A stretch of DNA of 64,000 nt from Schumannella soli (GTDB lineage Bacteria; Actinomycetota; Actinomycetes; Actinomycetales; Microbacteriaceae): NCBI RefSeq assembly GCF_006517435.1, contig NZ_VHQG01000002.1, forward strand, positions 1,320,799 to 1,384,798, in the 5' to 3' direction. Position numbers and translations under genes: made by a program. Positions 18,350-27,625 of this stretch are shown piece after piece (the first letter of the stretch is position 1; every line of letters starts with the position of its first letter). The notes beneath the pieces were generated by a model. It worked only from the letters and a program-made list of their open reading frames with translations. It searched no databases and was not told where the DNA came from.

Positions 18350-19924
18350 TCAGGAGCGCTTGCGCTTCTCACGCACGCGCATGTTGACCTGGATCGGCGT
18401 GCCCTCGAAGCCGTAGACCTCGCGCAGGCGACGCGTGATGAAGCGGCGGTAGCCGGGGTCGAGGAAGCCGCTCGTGAACAGCACGAAGGTCGGCGGGCGG
18501 GTCGAGGCCTGCGTGCCGAAGAGGATGCGCGGCTGCTTTCCGCTGCGCACCGGGTGCGGGTGCTCGGCGGCGAGCTCGGCGAGCAGTGCGTTGAACTTGC
18601 CGGTCGGGATGCGGGTGTCCCACGACTCGAGCGCGACGTTGAGCGCTGGCACGAGCTTCTCGAGGTGACGTCCGGTGCGGGCCGAGATGTTGACGCGCGG
18701 GGCCCAGGCGACGTGCGCGAGGTCCTGCTCGATCTCGCGCTCGAGGTAGCGGCGGCGGTCGTCGTCGAGCAGATCCCACTTGTTGTAGGCGAGCACGAGC
18801 GCACGACCCGACTCGAGCACGAGGTCGATGATGCGCAGGTCCTGCACCGAGACGGGCTCGGTCACGTCGATCACGACGATCGCGACCTCGGCCTTCTCGA
18901 GCGCGGCCGAGGTGCGCAGCGAGGCGTAGAAGTCGGCGCCCTGCTGCAGGTGCACGCGCTTGCGGATGCCGGCGGTGTCGACGAAGCGCCAGATCGTTCC
19001 GCCGAGCTCGATCTGCTCGTCGACGGGGTCGCGGGTCGTGCCGGCGAGCTCGTTGACGACGACGCGCTCCTCGCCCGCGGCCTTGTTGAGCAGCGAGCTC
19101 TTGCCGACGTTCGGGCGGCCGAGGATGGCGACGCGGCGGGGTCCGCCGATCTCCTCCTTGGCGACGGCCGAGATCTCGGGCAGCACGGTCATGACGTGGT
19201 CGAGCAGGTCGTAGACGCCGCGGCCGTGCAAGGCGGAGACGGGCCAGGGCTCGCCGAGGCCGAGGCCCCAGAGAACGGCGGCCTCGGGGTCGCGGATCGC
19301 GTCGTCGGCCTTGTTCGCGACGAGGATGACGGGCTTGTGGGCGGCGCGCAGCATCCGCACGACGTGCTCGTCGGTCGCGGTGGCGCCGACGTTGACGTCG
19401 ACGACGAACAGCACGGCGTCGGCCAGGTCGACGGCGACCTCGGCCTGCGCGGCGACGGAGGCGTTGATGCCCTGCGCGTCGGGCTCCCAGCCGCCGGTGT
19501 CGACGAGCGTGAAGCGGCGACCGAGCCACTCGGCCTTGTAGGAGACGCGGTCGCGCGTGACGCCGGGCACATCCTCGACGACGGCCTCACGGCGGCCGAG
19601 GATCCGGTTCACGAGCGCCGACTTGCCGACGTTCGGTCGTCCGACGATCGCGAGCACCGGCAGCGCCGGCAGGTAGTAGATGCCCTCGGGTCCCTCGGCC
19701 GAGGCCTCGAGCAGCTCGAGGTCCTCCTCGTCGAGGTCGAAGTCGTCGAGTCCGGCGCGCAGCGAGGCGGCGCGCTGCTCGGCTTCGGCGTCATCGAGCG
19801 CGTCGAGTCGCTCGGCGTAGTCGACTCCGTCGTCGCCGACGAGGCTGTCGTCGAACTCCGGCTCGTCGCCGGAGCCGCCCGAGCCGCCGGCTCCGGTCGA
19901 GGTGATGTCGTCGCGGGCGCTCAC
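18350..19924 (-). CDS. der: Ribosome-assembly GTPase Der (EngA)
   Basis: 524 residues with two consecutive GTPase domains and a C-terminal KH-like domain. G1 motifs are [15 protein letters not shown] (about residue 93) and [15 protein letters not shown] (about 270), each with its own G2/G3 ([26 protein letters not shown]) and G4 (ANKADD; YNKWDL). Der binds the 50S subunit and is needed for its maturation. An acidic N-terminal extension of about 85 residues ([19 protein letters not shown]) precedes the first domain, as in other actinobacteria. GTG start overlaps the cmk stop (GTGA). Confidence 0.96.
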   Translation of the reverse strand: MSARDDITSTGAGGSGGSGDEPEFDDSLVGDDGVDYAERLDALDDAEAEQRAASLRAGLDDFDLDEEDLELLEASAEGPEGIYYLPALPVLAIVGRPNVGKSALVNRILGRREAVVEDVPGVTRDRVSYKAEWLGRRFTLVDTGGWEPDAQGINASVAAQAEVAVDLADAVLFVVDVNVGATATDEHVVRMLRAAHKPVILVANKADDAIRDPEAAVLWGLGLGEPWPVSALHGRGVYDLLDHVMTVLPEISAVAKEEIGGPRRVAILGRPNVGKSSLLNKAAGEERVVVNELAGTTRDPVDEQIELGGTIWRFVDTAGIRKRVHLQQGADFYASLRTSAALEKAEVAIVVIDVTEPVSVQDLRIIDLVLESGRALVLAYNKWDLLDDDRRRYLEREIEQDLAHVAWAPRVNISARTGRHLEKLVPALNVALESWDTRIPTGKFNALLAELAAEHPHPVRSGKQPRILFGTQASTRPPTFVLFTSGFLDPGYRRFITRRLREVYGFEGTPIQVNMRVREKRKRS

Positions 19925-20622
19925 AGCGCACCCCCGTCCTCGGTCGGGTCGCCGACCGTGTCGTGCACGAGATCGACCACGGCCTGGATCGTCTCGGCGA
20001 AGTTCAGATGAGTGGAGTCGAGGGTCGTCACGCCGTCGGCGGCGGTGAGGAAGTCGACGACCTTCGCGTCGGCCTTGTCGCGCTCGGCGAGCTGCCGGGC
20101 GGTCGCGGCCTGGTCGGGGGTGAGCTCGGCCGCACGGCGGGCGATGCGCACCTCCTCGTCGGCGGTGAGCAGGATGCGCACCTGGGCGTCGGGGGCGACG
20201 ACCGTCGTGATGTCGCGGCCCTCGACCACGATGCCGGGGCTCGGCGTCTCGCGGATCAGGCGGCGGAACACGTCGTTGAGCGCCACGCGCACCTCGGGCA
20301 CGCGGGCGACGCTGCTGACGACGGCGGTGACGCGCGGCTCGCGGATCGCCTCGGTCACGTCGTTGCCGCCGACGGACACGTGCGCTCCGCCCGGGGCGGG
20401 CACGACGCGGTAGTCGAAGGCGGCGAGCAGGCCGCGCACGGCATCCGCGTCGTCGAGGTCGATGCCGGCGTCGAGGGCGTGCCAGGCGAGGCCGCGGTAG
20501 GCGGCGCCGGTGTCGAGGAAGTCGTAGCCGAGCTCACGGGCGGCGGCGCGGCTGACGCTCGACTTGCCGCTGCCAGCGGGGCCGTCGACGGCGACGACGA
20601 CGGGCGATGCGGTGGTGGTCAT
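19921..20622 (-). CDS. cmk: Cytidylate kinase
   Basis: 233 residues. The P-loop is [17 protein letters not shown] near the N terminus; [14 protein letters not shown] and [13 protein letters not shown] (NMP-binding) are family blocks, and the lid region is RRAAEL. It phosphorylates CMP and dCMP to diphosphates. It overlaps tyrA upstream (ATGA) and der downstream (GTGA), so all are translated from one message. Confidence 0.95.
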   Translation of the reverse strand: MTTTASPVVVAVDGPAGSGKSSVSRAAARELGYDFLDTGAAYRGLAWHALDAGIDLDDADAVRGLLAAFDYRVVPAPGGAHVSVGGNDVTEAIREPRVTAVVSSVARVPEVRVALNDVFRRLIRETPSPGIVVEGRDITTVVAPDAQVRILLTADEEVRIARRAAELTPDQAATARQLAERDKADAKVVDFLTAADGVTTLDSTHLNFAETIQAVVDLVHDTVGDPTEDGGAL

Positions 20623-21710
20623 CTCTCGGCCTCCATGATGGTCCAGCCGCGCGCGGTCAGCGCGTCGGCGAGGCGTCCGGCGGCCTCGGGCACGACCGCG
20701 ATCTCGGCGAAGCCCACCTCGGCCTCGGGCGAGTGCTCGAGCCGCAGGTCTTCCATGTTCACGCCCTCCTCGCCGATCTCGGTGAGCAGGCGGCCGATCT
20801 GGCCCGGGCGGTCGTCGATCTTGATCGTCAGGGTCGTGTAGCGGCCGCTGTGCCCGTGCTTGCCGGGCAGTCGGCCGACGCCGACGTTGCCCTCGGCGAC
20901 GGCCTCGACGAGGGTGCGTCGCGCGCCGGGGGCGTCGATGTCGGCGAGCGCGCCGATCACGGCATCTAGGTCGTCGCGCAGCGGACGGAGCACCGCGGCG
21001 ATCGCGTCGGCGTTCGCGCTGAGGATCTGACCCCAGAGCACCGGGTCGCTCGCGGCGATGCGGGTCGTGTCGCGCAGGCCCTGCCCGGCGATCGCGAGGG
21101 CTTCATCGCTGCCGCCGGTCAGGCGGGTGGCGAGCAGCGAGGCGATCAGCTGCGGGGCATGCGAGACGAGCGCGACGCTGGCGTCGTGCGCTTCGACATC
21201 CATCTCGATCGGGGTGGCTCCGAGGTCGAGGATGAGGTCTTCGAGCGCGGCCGCGCGACGGTAGCTGATGCCGTCGTGGCCGGCGATGATCCACGGACGG
21301 CCGACGAAGAGGTCGGCGCGCGCGCTGACCGCTCCCCCGCGCTCGCGGCCGGCCATCGGGTGGCTGCCGATGTAGCGGGAGACGTCGGCGCCGGCGGCAA
21401 CGAGCTCGTCGAGCGGGGCGCGCTTGACGCTCGCGACGTCGGTCACGAGGGCGTCGGGGTAGGCGGCGAGCTCGGCGGCGACGACGCGGGCGATCACGTC
21501 GGGCGGCACCGCGACGACGATCAGGCCGGGGGCGTCACCCGGGGCGGGCGCGCGGCCGGCGCCGTAGTCGATCGCCAGGCGCCGTGCCGAGGGCGAGGCG
21601 TCGTCGAGCACGACATCCACGCCGCGTTTCGTCAGCGCGAGTCCGATGCTCGTGCCGAGGAGTCCGCTGCCGACGACGCGCACGCTCTCGGCGAGTCGTC
21701 GATCGGTCAT
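20619..21710 (-). CDS. tyrA: Prephenate dehydrogenase with ACT domain
   Basis: 363 residues. An N-terminal NAD(P)-binding fold carries [21 protein letters not shown] (GxGxxG), the middle has the TyrA catalytic block with [12 protein letters not shown], and the C-terminal ACT domain (about 285-360) reads [25 protein letters not shown]. It oxidises prephenate to 4-hydroxyphenylpyruvate for tyrosine; the ACT domain suggests feedback control. It sits between rluB and cmk, with 4-bp overlaps both sides. Confidence 0.92.
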   Translation of the reverse strand: MTDRRLAESVRVVGSGLLGTSIGLALTKRGVDVVLDDASPSARRLAIDYGAGRAPAPGDAPGLIVVAVPPDVIARVVAAELAAYPDALVTDVASVKRAPLDELVAAGADVSRYIGSHPMAGRERGGAVSARADLFVGRPWIIAGHDGISYRRAAALEDLILDLGATPIEMDVEAHDASVALVSHAPQLIASLLATRLTGGSDEALAIAGQGLRDTTRIAASDPVLWGQILSANADAIAAVLRPLRDDLDAVIGALADIDAPGARRTLVEAVAEGNVGVGRLPGKHGHSGRYTTLTIKIDDRPGQIGRLLTEIGEEGVNMEDLRLEHSPEAEVGFAEIAVVPEAAGRLADALTARGWTIMEAER

Positions 21711-22654
21711 GGGCGGCGGTTCCTCGTGTCGGGGCGGGCGGTCGTGCGGCGGGCGCCGCCGGTCGTGCCGGTGCTCTTCGTGCTGATGGTCTGGCGGGAG
21801 CGGGCCTGGCCCGCATCCTTCTTCGCGCCGGGCTTGCCGCCGCGACGGGCGTCCTGCCCCGAGCCTGACCCGGGAACGCCGCCGGCGCGCGAGATCGTCA
21901 GCAGCCGGCCGAGCTCCAGTGTACTGAGGTCGCGGCTGCGTCCGAGCCCCAGTGTCCCGAGGTGCAGCGGGCCGAACTGGCGGCGCACCAGGGCGTCGAC
22001 CGGGTGGCCGACGGCATCCAGCATGCGGCGCACGATGCGGTTACGCCCCGAGTGCAGCGTGATCTCGACCATCGACTGACCCTTCGAGGGCTCGCCGATC
22101 AGCCGGGCGCGGTCGGCGCGGATGGGTCCATCGTCGAGCTCGATGCCCTTCTCGAGAGTGCGCAGCACGTTCGGGAAGACCTCGCCGCGCACGGTCGCGA
22201 TGTAGGTCTTCTCGACGCCGAAGGAGGGGTGTGCGAGCACCTGGGCGAGGTCGCCGTCGTTCGTCAGCAGCAGCAGTCCGCTGGTGTCGGCGTCCAGTCG
22301 GCCGACGTTGAACAGGCGCTCCTCGTAGTCGACGGTGAACTCGCGCAGATCGGGGCGGCCCTTCTCGTCGCTCATCGTGCTGATCACGCCGGTCGGCTTG
22401 TTGAGCATGACGTAGCGCTTGCCCGGGTCGAGCTGGATCGCGGTGCCGTCGACGCTCACCAGGTCGACGAGCGGGTCGATGCGGGTGCCGAGCTCGGTCA
22501 CGACCTGGCCGTTGACCTCGACCCGGCCGCTCGCGATGTACTCCTCGCACACGCGCCGCGAGGCGACGCCGGCGGCCGCCAGCACCTTCTGGAGGCGCTC
22601 GCCGGCGGGGTTGTGGGGGTCGTTTCCGTCGTTGAATCCGCTGTGATCGCTCAT
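21707..22654 (-). CDS. rluB: Pseudouridine synthase, RluB/RsuA family
   Basis: 315 residues: an S4 RNA-binding domain (about 18-75; LQKVLAAAGVASRRVCEEYI and GRVEVNGQVV), then the RsuA-type catalytic domain with NKPTGVISTM and VGRLDADTSGLLLLTNDG, whose Asp is the catalytic residue. The last 70 residues are a basic, low-complexity tail (KPGAKKDAGQARSRQ). It most likely modifies 23S rRNA. 4-bp overlaps join it to scpB and tyrA. Confidence 0.93.
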   Translation of the reverse strand: MSDHSGFNDGNDPHNPAGERLQKVLAAAGVASRRVCEEYIASGRVEVNGQVVTELGTRIDPLVDLVSVDGTAIQLDPGKRYVMLNKPTGVISTMSDEKGRPDLREFTVDYEERLFNVGRLDADTSGLLLLTNDGDLAQVLAHPSFGVEKTYIATVRGEVFPNVLRTLEKGIELDDGPIRADRARLIGEPSKGQSMVEITLHSGRNRIVRRMLDAVGHPVDALVRRQFGPLHLGTLGLGRSRDLSTLELGRLLTISRAGGVPGSGSGQDARRGGKPGAKKDAGQARSRQTISTKSTGTTGGARRTTARPDTRNRRP

Positions 22655-23307
22655 CGTGCGTCTCCGAAGCCGTCCACGCCATCCGCCAGCAGCGGCGAGA
22701 TCAGCGGCAGCTCCTCGATCGAGTTGATGCCGAGCTGCACGAGAAGCAGATCGGTCGTCTTGTAGTTGATGGCGCCGGTCTCGCTGTCGGTGTGCGACTC
22801 GGCGATGAGGCCGCGGCCGAGCAGGGTGCGCACGACCGAGTCGACGTTGACGGCGCGGATGCTGGCGACGGCCCCGCGGGTGATCGGCTGGCGGTAGGCG
22901 ATCACGGCGAGCGTCTCGAGCGCCGCCTGGGAGAGCTTGGTCGGGTTCTGGGTGAGCACGAAGTCGCCGACGACCGCGTCGTGCTCGGCGCGCACGTAGA
23001 TGCGCCAGCCGCCGCCGACCTCCCGCAGCTCGAAGCCGCGGCGCACCGTGCCCCCGGCCGCGTCGCCCGCGCCGTCGTAGTCGGCGACGAGGCGGTCGAT
23101 CGCCGCGCGCACGGTCTTCACCGGCGCATCCACCGCACTCGCCAGCGCGACGAGCGACTGCGGCTCGTCGACGACCATGAGGATCGCCTCGAGCGCCCGG
23201 TCGAGGTCGGCGATCGGCGCGCGCGTCGCTGGGGCCTCGACCTCAGCGGTCGCCGCGGCGCCGACCTCGCTCTCGAGGGTCTCGTCGGCGCTCTGCGGAT
23301 CATCCAT
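22651..23307 (-). CDS. scpB: Segregation and condensation protein B
   Basis: 218 residues with two winged-helix domains: IADLDRALEAILMVVDEPQS at about residue 32, then the conserved LTQNPTKLSQAALETLAVIAYRQPITR and RGLIAESHTDSETGAINYKTTDLLL. ScpB binds the ScpA kleisin and SMC to form bacterial condensin. The first 30 residues are a low-complexity acidic lead-in. Overlaps scpA by 8 bp and rluB by 4 bp. Confidence 0.95.
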   Translation of the reverse strand: MDDPQSADETLESEVGAAATAEVEAPATRAPIADLDRALEAILMVVDEPQSLVALASAVDAPVKTVRAAIDRLVADYDGAGDAAGGTVRRGFELREVGGGWRIYVRAEHDAVVGDFVLTQNPTKLSQAALETLAVIAYRQPITRGAVASIRAVNVDSVVRTLLGRGLIAESHTDSETGAINYKTTDLLLVQLGINSIEELPLISPLLADGVDGFGDAR

Positions 23308-24130
23308 AGTCGGCCCCCAGGTTAGCCAGACTGTCGTCGCTCCAGTGCGCGGCCGTCCACCGCACCGTCAGCTCGCCGAGCGGCTCGAGCTGCTCGAACG
23401 AGATCGCGGCGTTGCGGTAGAGCTCGAGCACGGCCAGGAAGCGCGCCACGACGACGCCCTTCTGCTCGGCGCCGGCGCACAGCTCGCGGAAGCTCAGCGT
23501 CTCGCCCGTGCTGCGCAGCAGCGCGACCACGTGGGCGGCCTGCTCGCGGATGCTGATGAGCGGCGCGTGCAGATGGTCGAGCCCGACGGTCGGCACCTCG
23601 CGCGGTGTGAAGGCGAGCGTCGCGAGGGCGGCGAAGTCGTCGACGCTGAGGGTCCAGCGCAGCTCCGGCGTCTGGCGTCGGAACTTCTCCTCCAGCCGCA
23701 CCGAGCGCACGTGCCGGCCGGCCTCGAGCTCGAGGCTGCCGGCGAACCAGCCCGCGACCTCCTTGAAGGCCCGGTACTGCAGCAGCCGCGCGAAGAGCAG
23801 GTCGCGCGCCTCGAGCAGGGCGACATCCTCGGCGTCGACGAGCTCGCCGCGTGGCAGCAGACCGGCGACCTTGAGGTCGAGCAGCGTCACCGCGACGACG
23901 ATGAACTCGCTCGCCTGATCGAGCTCGGTCTCGGTGTCGAGCCCGCGCAGGTAGGCGATGAACTCGTTCGTGACGGCGCTCAGCGACACCTCGGTGATGT
24001 CGAGGCGGTGCTGCGTGATGAGCGACAGCAGCAGATCGAAGGGGCCGTCGAAGTTGTCGATCGAGAGGCGGAAGCCCGTGGTCTCCTCGACGGCGGCGGC
24101 CTCCGCCTCGGCGTCAGGCGACGGCGCCAC
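23300..24130 (-). CDS. scpA: Segregation and condensation protein A (kleisin)
   Basis: 276 residues. The N-terminal ScpA signature is RLSIDNFDGPFDLLLSLITQHRLDITEVSL, and AVTLLDLKVAGLLPR and the C-terminal winged helix (about 205-270, VVVARFLAVLELYRNAAISFEQ) complete the family. It bridges the SMC heads. The GTG at 24130 lies inside the end of parA (17-bp overlap), so translation is coupled. Confidence 0.95.
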   Translation of the reverse strand: MAPSPDAEAEAAAVEETTGFRLSIDNFDGPFDLLLSLITQHRLDITEVSLSAVTNEFIAYLRGLDTETELDQASEFIVVAVTLLDLKVAGLLPRGELVDAEDVALLEARDLLFARLLQYRAFKEVAGWFAGSLELEAGRHVRSVRLEEKFRRQTPELRWTLSVDDFAALATLAFTPREVPTVGLDHLHAPLISIREQAAHVVALLRSTGETLSFRELCAGAEQKGVVVARFLAVLELYRNAAISFEQLEPLGELTVRWTAAHWSDDSLANLGADYG

Positions 24131-25016
24131 GCGCGACGAGCTCGCGGGCGACCCGGCGGTACGACTCGGCGGCCGCGTGCTCGGGCGCGAAGGTCGTGAT
24201 CGGGGTGCCGGCGACGGAGGCGTCGGGGAACTTCACGGTGCGGCCGATGACCGACTCGAGCACGCGGTCGCCGAAGGTCTCGACGACGCGCTCGAGCACC
24301 TCGCGCGAGTGCAGCGTGCGCGGGTCGAACATCGTCGGCAGGATGCCGTCGAGCGTGATCGCCGGGTTGAGCCGGTCGCGCACCTTGTCGATCGTCTCGA
24401 TCAGCAGGGCGACGCCGCGCAGGGCGAAGAACTCGCACTCGAGCGGGATGAGCACGCCGTGCGCCGCGGTGAGCGCGTTGACGGTGAGCAGCCCGAGCGA
24501 GGGCTGGCAGTCGATGAGGATGACGTCGTAGCGGTCGCTGACCCGACGCAGCACGCGGGCGAGGATCATCTCGCGGGCGACCTCGTTGACGAGGTGCACC
24601 TCGGCGGCCGAGAGGTCGATGTTCGCGGGGATGATGTCGAGCCCGGGCGTGGAGGTCTCGACGATCGTCGAGAGCGTGTCCTTCTCCGAGCCGAGCAGCA
24701 GGTCGTAGATCGTCGGCAGGTCGTGGGTGTTGATGCCGAGCCCGGCACTGAGCGCGCCCTGCGGGTCGAAGTCGATCGCGAGCACGCGGCGGCCGTACTG
24801 CGCCAGGCTCGCGCCGAGGTTGATCGTGGTCGTGGTCTTGCCGACGCCGCCCTTCTGGTTGCAGAGGGCGATGATGCGCGCGGGGCCGTGACCGTTCAGC
24901 GGCGCCGGGACGGGGAACTCGCGCAGGGGCCGGCCGGTGGGGCCGAGTTTCGGCTCCGCGGTACCGGGAACATCCAGGCCGGGGAGCTCAGCGACGTCGT
25001 TCCGCTTGGCTGCCAT
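24114..25016 (-). CDS. parA: ParA/Soj-family chromosome partition ATPase
   Basis: 300 residues. The deviant Walker A is LCNQKGGVGKTTTTINLGAS at about residue 43, switch motifs are AIDFDPQG and LIDCQPSLG. Orphan ParA-like ATPases upstream of scpA/scpB are common in actinobacteria; no parB follows here. An N-terminal tail of about 40 residues precedes the ATPase fold. ATG 25016 is chosen: a TAGACT -10 element lies 7 nt upstream and its first three bases are the stop codon of the DUF817 gene. Confidence 0.93.
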   Translation of the reverse strand: MAAKRNDVAELPGLDVPGTAEPKLGPTGRPLREFPVPAPLNGHGPARIIALCNQKGGVGKTTTTINLGASLAQYGRRVLAIDFDPQGALSAGLGINTHDLPTIYDLLLGSEKDTLSTIVETSTPGLDIIPANIDLSAAEVHLVNEVAREMILARVLRRVSDRYDVILIDCQPSLGLLTVNALTAAHGVLIPLECEFFALRGVALLIETIDKVRDRLNPAITLDGILPTMFDPRTLHSREVLERVVETFGDRVLESVIGRTVKFPDASVAGTPITTFAPEHAAAESYRRVARELVARGAVA

Positions 25017-25023
25017 GGCCGCG

Positions 25024-25029
25024 AGTCTA
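25024..25029 (-). promoter_or_regulatory. -10 element of the parA-scpA-scpB operon, overlapping a stop codon
   Basis: TAGACT on the minus strand, 7 nt before the parA ATG. The TAG is also the terminator codon of the preceding DUF817 gene. Confidence 0.5.
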
Positions 25030-26076
25030 CGAGCGCGGCGGGGTCGGTCCGCGCTCCGCCGCACCCGGGTCGGCAGGGTCACCTCGACCTCTGGTTGAAG
25101 GTGAAGGGATGCGATCGGCGGCGGAGCCGTCCGGCTCGTCGGCAGGCGCCTCGGGGGCGTCGACGGGCGTCGGATCCGGCGGCTGCGGCGGATACACCCA
25201 GGTCACGAGCGCGACCGAGATCATCATCAGCAGGAACCAGGAGACGATCTTCACCGGCGACACGAGGTGCCAGCCGTCCTGCTGGTCGGGGTAGGTCCAC
25301 GCTCCCGCCCGGGTGCCGATGTTCTCGGCGAACCAGATGAAGAGCGCGACGAGCGCGAAAGCCAGCAGCACCGGCATCCGGAACCGACGTCGCCACACCC
25401 GCACGTGCATCGTCGTGCGCAGGAACACCACGACGACCGCCGCCAGCAGCACCCAGCGCAGGTCGATCATCCAATGCTGGGTGAAGAAGTTGACGTAGAT
25501 GAGCGCCGCGATCACGCCGGCGAGCCAGCGCGGCGGATAGGCCGTGAAGCGCAGGTCGAAGAGCCGCACGACGCGCACCATGTACGACCCGACGGCCGCG
25601 TACATGAACCCCGTGTAGAGCGGCACCGCGCCGATGTGCAGCACGCCGTCGAGGTCGTACTCCCACGAGCCGACGCCGGTCTTGAACAGCTCCATGCCGG
25701 TGCCGACGAGGTGGAACAGCACGATCACGCGCAGCTCGCGCAGCGTCTCGAGTCGCGCGATCAGCATGAGCACCTGGATGCCGACCGCGGCGATCGTGAG
25801 CGCGTCGCTGCGGGCGAGCGCGACGCCCTCGGGGTAGGCGACCCGGGCGAGCACGATCACGGCGAGCATGAGCGCGCCGAACAGGCACGCCCACGCCTGC
25901 TTCGCGCCGAAGACGAGGAACTCGAGCACGGCGGCGCGGAGGCGCCCGGTACGGCTGTCGGGAGCGGCGCGCCCCCGGACGAGCAGCGCGCGGGCGCGGT
26001 CGTCGAGCCACTGCTCGACGGAGGTGAAGCGCGCGCCGGGTCGTGCGCCGTCGCCGCGTTCCCCGAACCGTGTCAT
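25027..26076 (-). CDS. DUF817-family integral membrane protein
   Basis: 349 residues. The family block EFLVFGAKQAWACLFGALML is present at about 52-71, and about eight hydrophobic helices run to residue 300 (for instance TIAAVGIQVLMLIARLETLR, GFMYAAVGSYMVRVVRLF, VLLAAVVVVFLRTTM, PVLLAFALVALFIWFAENIG, SWFLLMMISVALVTWVY). DUF817 proteins are conserved but uncharacterised. The C-terminal 50 residues are disordered and Pro/Asp-rich. ATG with AGGAG upstream. It diverges from the satD-like gene across the nested dyad at 26133-26183 and is probably co-regulated with it. Confidence 0.85.
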   Translation of the reverse strand: MTRFGERGDGARPGARFTSVEQWLDDRARALLVRGRAAPDSRTGRLRAAVLEFLVFGAKQAWACLFGALMLAVIVLARVAYPEGVALARSDALTIAAVGIQVLMLIARLETLRELRVIVLFHLVGTGMELFKTGVGSWEYDLDGVLHIGAVPLYTGFMYAAVGSYMVRVVRLFDLRFTAYPPRWLAGVIAALIYVNFFTQHWMIDLRWVLLAAVVVVFLRTTMHVRVWRRRFRMPVLLAFALVALFIWFAENIGTRAGAWTYPDQQDGWHLVSPVKIVSWFLLMMISVALVTWVYPPQPPDPTPVDAPEAPADEPDGSAADRIPSPSTRGRGDPADPGAAERGPTPPRS

Positions 26077-26132
26077 GGTGCTCCTGTCCTCACCGGTCGA
26101 TGCCGGAAGCGTGCGACGCTAGCCGCGCATCC

Positions 26133-26183
26133 TGTGAAGTCTCCGGCCTTGATTCGACCAAGATCAAGGTTCTAGACTTCACA
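26133..26183. promoter_or_regulatory. Divergent promoter/operator with nested perfect dyad between DUF817 and satD-like genes
   Basis: Two concentric inverted repeats share one centre (26158): outer TGTGAAGTCT/AGACTTCACA (26133-26142, 26174-26183) and inner CCTTGAT/ATCAAGG (26147-26153, 26163-26169). Plus-strand -35 TTGATT (26149-26154) and -10 TAGACT (26173-26178) are 18 bp apart; the mirror image gives minus-strand TTGATC and GAGACT, also 18 bp apart. The inner arms thus sit on the -35s and the outer arms on the -10s and start sites. Confidence 0.75.
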
Positions 26184-26197
26184 GCGGAGGAGTTCGC

Positions 26198-26881
26198 ATG
26201 TTCGTGATCACCGCCGACCAGGTCGGCAGCCGCCGCACCGCCGACCTCGTCGCCGGTGCGCTCGCCGACATCCAGGGCGCGCTCGGCCCCCGACTCGCGC
26301 TGCCCGCCGACCGCACGGCCGGCGACGAGCTGCAGGCCGTCACGGCCGACGCCCGCACCGCGGTCGAGCTCGTGCTGCGACTCAGCCGCGACGGGCGATG
26401 GAGCGTGGGATGCGGCATCGGCGCCGTCGACGGACTCGCCGACAGCACCCGCGCGAGCACCGGGCCCGCGTTCGTCGCCGCGCGCGACGCCGTCGAGGCG
26501 GCGAAGAAGAGCCGCACCCGCCTCAGCGTGCGCGGCGGCGTCGACGCCCTCGGATCCGCCGCGATCGAGCCGCTCGCCGACCTGCTGCTGCTGCTGCGCG
26601 CACGCCGCAGCCCGCCGGGCTGGGAGCTCGCCGACCTGCTCAGCACGGGCCTCACCCAGGCGGATGCCGCCCAGCAGCTGGGCATCACCCCGCAGGCGGC
26701 CAGCCAGCGCGCCCGCGCCGCGGAGATCGCTGCGGAGGCCGCCGCCGTCCCGGCGCTCGTGCGGCTGCTCGAGCTCGCCGACGCGCCGACGTCGAGCGCC
26801 ACGGTGTCGGCGGCCGACGGCACAGTGGCCTCGGGCCCCGTCTCGCCGGGGTCGACCCGAGCGAAGGGAGCGCGCCCGTGA
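26198..26881 (+). CDS. SatD-like DNA-binding regulator
   Basis: 227 residues. The start MFVITADQVGSRRTADLVAG and the following RTAGDELQAVT and VGCGIGAVDGLADSTRASTG match the SatD family, named after an acid-tolerance operon of Streptococcus mutans. A helix-turn-helix of sigma-70 region 4 type follows at about residues 145-175 (LTQADAAQQLGITPQAASQRAR). The last 45 residues are low complexity. The ATG has GGAGGAG upstream and a 19-nt leader from TAGACT, so unlike most neighbours it is not leaderless. It overlaps the membrane-protein gene by GTGA. Autoregulation through the 51-bp dyad is the obvious inference. Confidence 0.75.
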   Translation: MFVITADQVGSRRTADLVAGALADIQGALGPRLALPADRTAGDELQAVTADARTAVELVLRLSRDGRWSVGCGIGAVDGLADSTRASTGPAFVAARDAVEAAKKSRTRLSVRGGVDALGSAAIEPLADLLLLLRARRSPPGWELADLLSTGLTQADAAQQLGITPQAASQRARAAEIAAEAAAVPALVRLLELADAPTSSATVSAADGTVASGPVSPGSTRAKGARP

Positions 26882-27582
26882 CCGCCCTGCACATCGTGCT
26901 CTGGATCCTCGCGATCCTCGTGATCGCCGCCGCCACCGTCGTCGCCGCGCTCGGCGTGCGTCGCGACCGTCCCGTCGCCGGACTGGTGCCGGTCGTGCCG
27001 ATCGCCCTCGGACTCCTGCTCGCTCTGCTGGGCGTGCGCATCCCCTCGCACTCGCCCGTGCTCGAGGCTCTGCTCGCGCTCGTGATCGCCGCCGCCGGCG
27101 TCGTCGCGGGCTCGCCGCTCACGATGCTGATCCTGCGACGCACGGCGCCGGCGGCGGATGCGGGACGCGGCGCGAGCGAGAACGCGGGCATCCGCGCCGA
27201 CTCGGATCGGGTGCGGGCGACCGGCGCGGCGTCCCCGGGCGGGACAGCGGACGCCGGCGGAAGCGCGGGCGCCGGCATCGGCGTGCCCGACGAGACGCTG
27301 CGCCCGTCGAGCGCCTCCGACGCACCCCCTCCGCGCGAGGTGCTGCGCGGCGGCGGCGTGATCGGCTACCTGGAGCGCTTCGCGATCATCGGCTCGATCG
27401 CACTCGGCCACATCGAGGTGCTCGCCGCGGTCATCGCGATCAAGGGCCTCGGACGCTTCAACGACCTCGACAGCTCGGCCGCGCGCGAGCGCTTCATCAT
27501 CGGGACGCTCGTGAGCATGATCTGGGCGGGCAGCTGCGCGGCGCTCATCCTCGTGACCGGCCTCATCCCGAAGCTCGGCTGA
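26878..27582 (+). CDS. Membrane protein partner of the SatD-like regulator
   Basis: 234 residues, no named family recognised. Three N-terminal helices (about 3-27, 33-53, 61-85: LHIVLWILAILVIAAATVV, GLVPVVPIALGLLLALLGV, ALLALVIAAAGVVAGSPL), a flexible Ala/Gly/Ser-rich loop (about 90-155), and two C-terminal helices (FAIIGSIALGHIEVLAAVIA and IIGTLVSMIWAGSCAALILV). GTG start overlaps the satD-like stop, so the two are coupled. The C-terminal pair of helices resembles the membrane partners seen beside satD-like genes elsewhere; the role is unknown. Confidence 0.65.
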   Translation: MTALHIVLWILAILVIAAATVVAALGVRRDRPVAGLVPVVPIALGLLLALLGVRIPSHSPVLEALLALVIAAAGVVAGSPLTMLILRRTAPAADAGRGASENAGIRADSDRVRATGAASPGGTADAGGSAGAGIGVPDETLRPSSASDAPPPREVLRGGGVIGYLERFAIIGSIALGHIEVLAAVIAIKGLGRFNDLDSSAARERFIIGTLVSMIWAGSCAALILVTGLIPKLG

Positions 27583-27625
27583 GCCGTCGCTCCGCCGCTG
27601 AGATCCTGAGACGGACGGAAGTCGA

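Noticed and set aside
23177-24199. Long plus-strand frames opposite scpA, parA, pheT, argJ and other genes
   Set aside because: Antisense shadows created by GC-rich codon positions; their translations are Arg/Gly/Asp-rich with no motifs.
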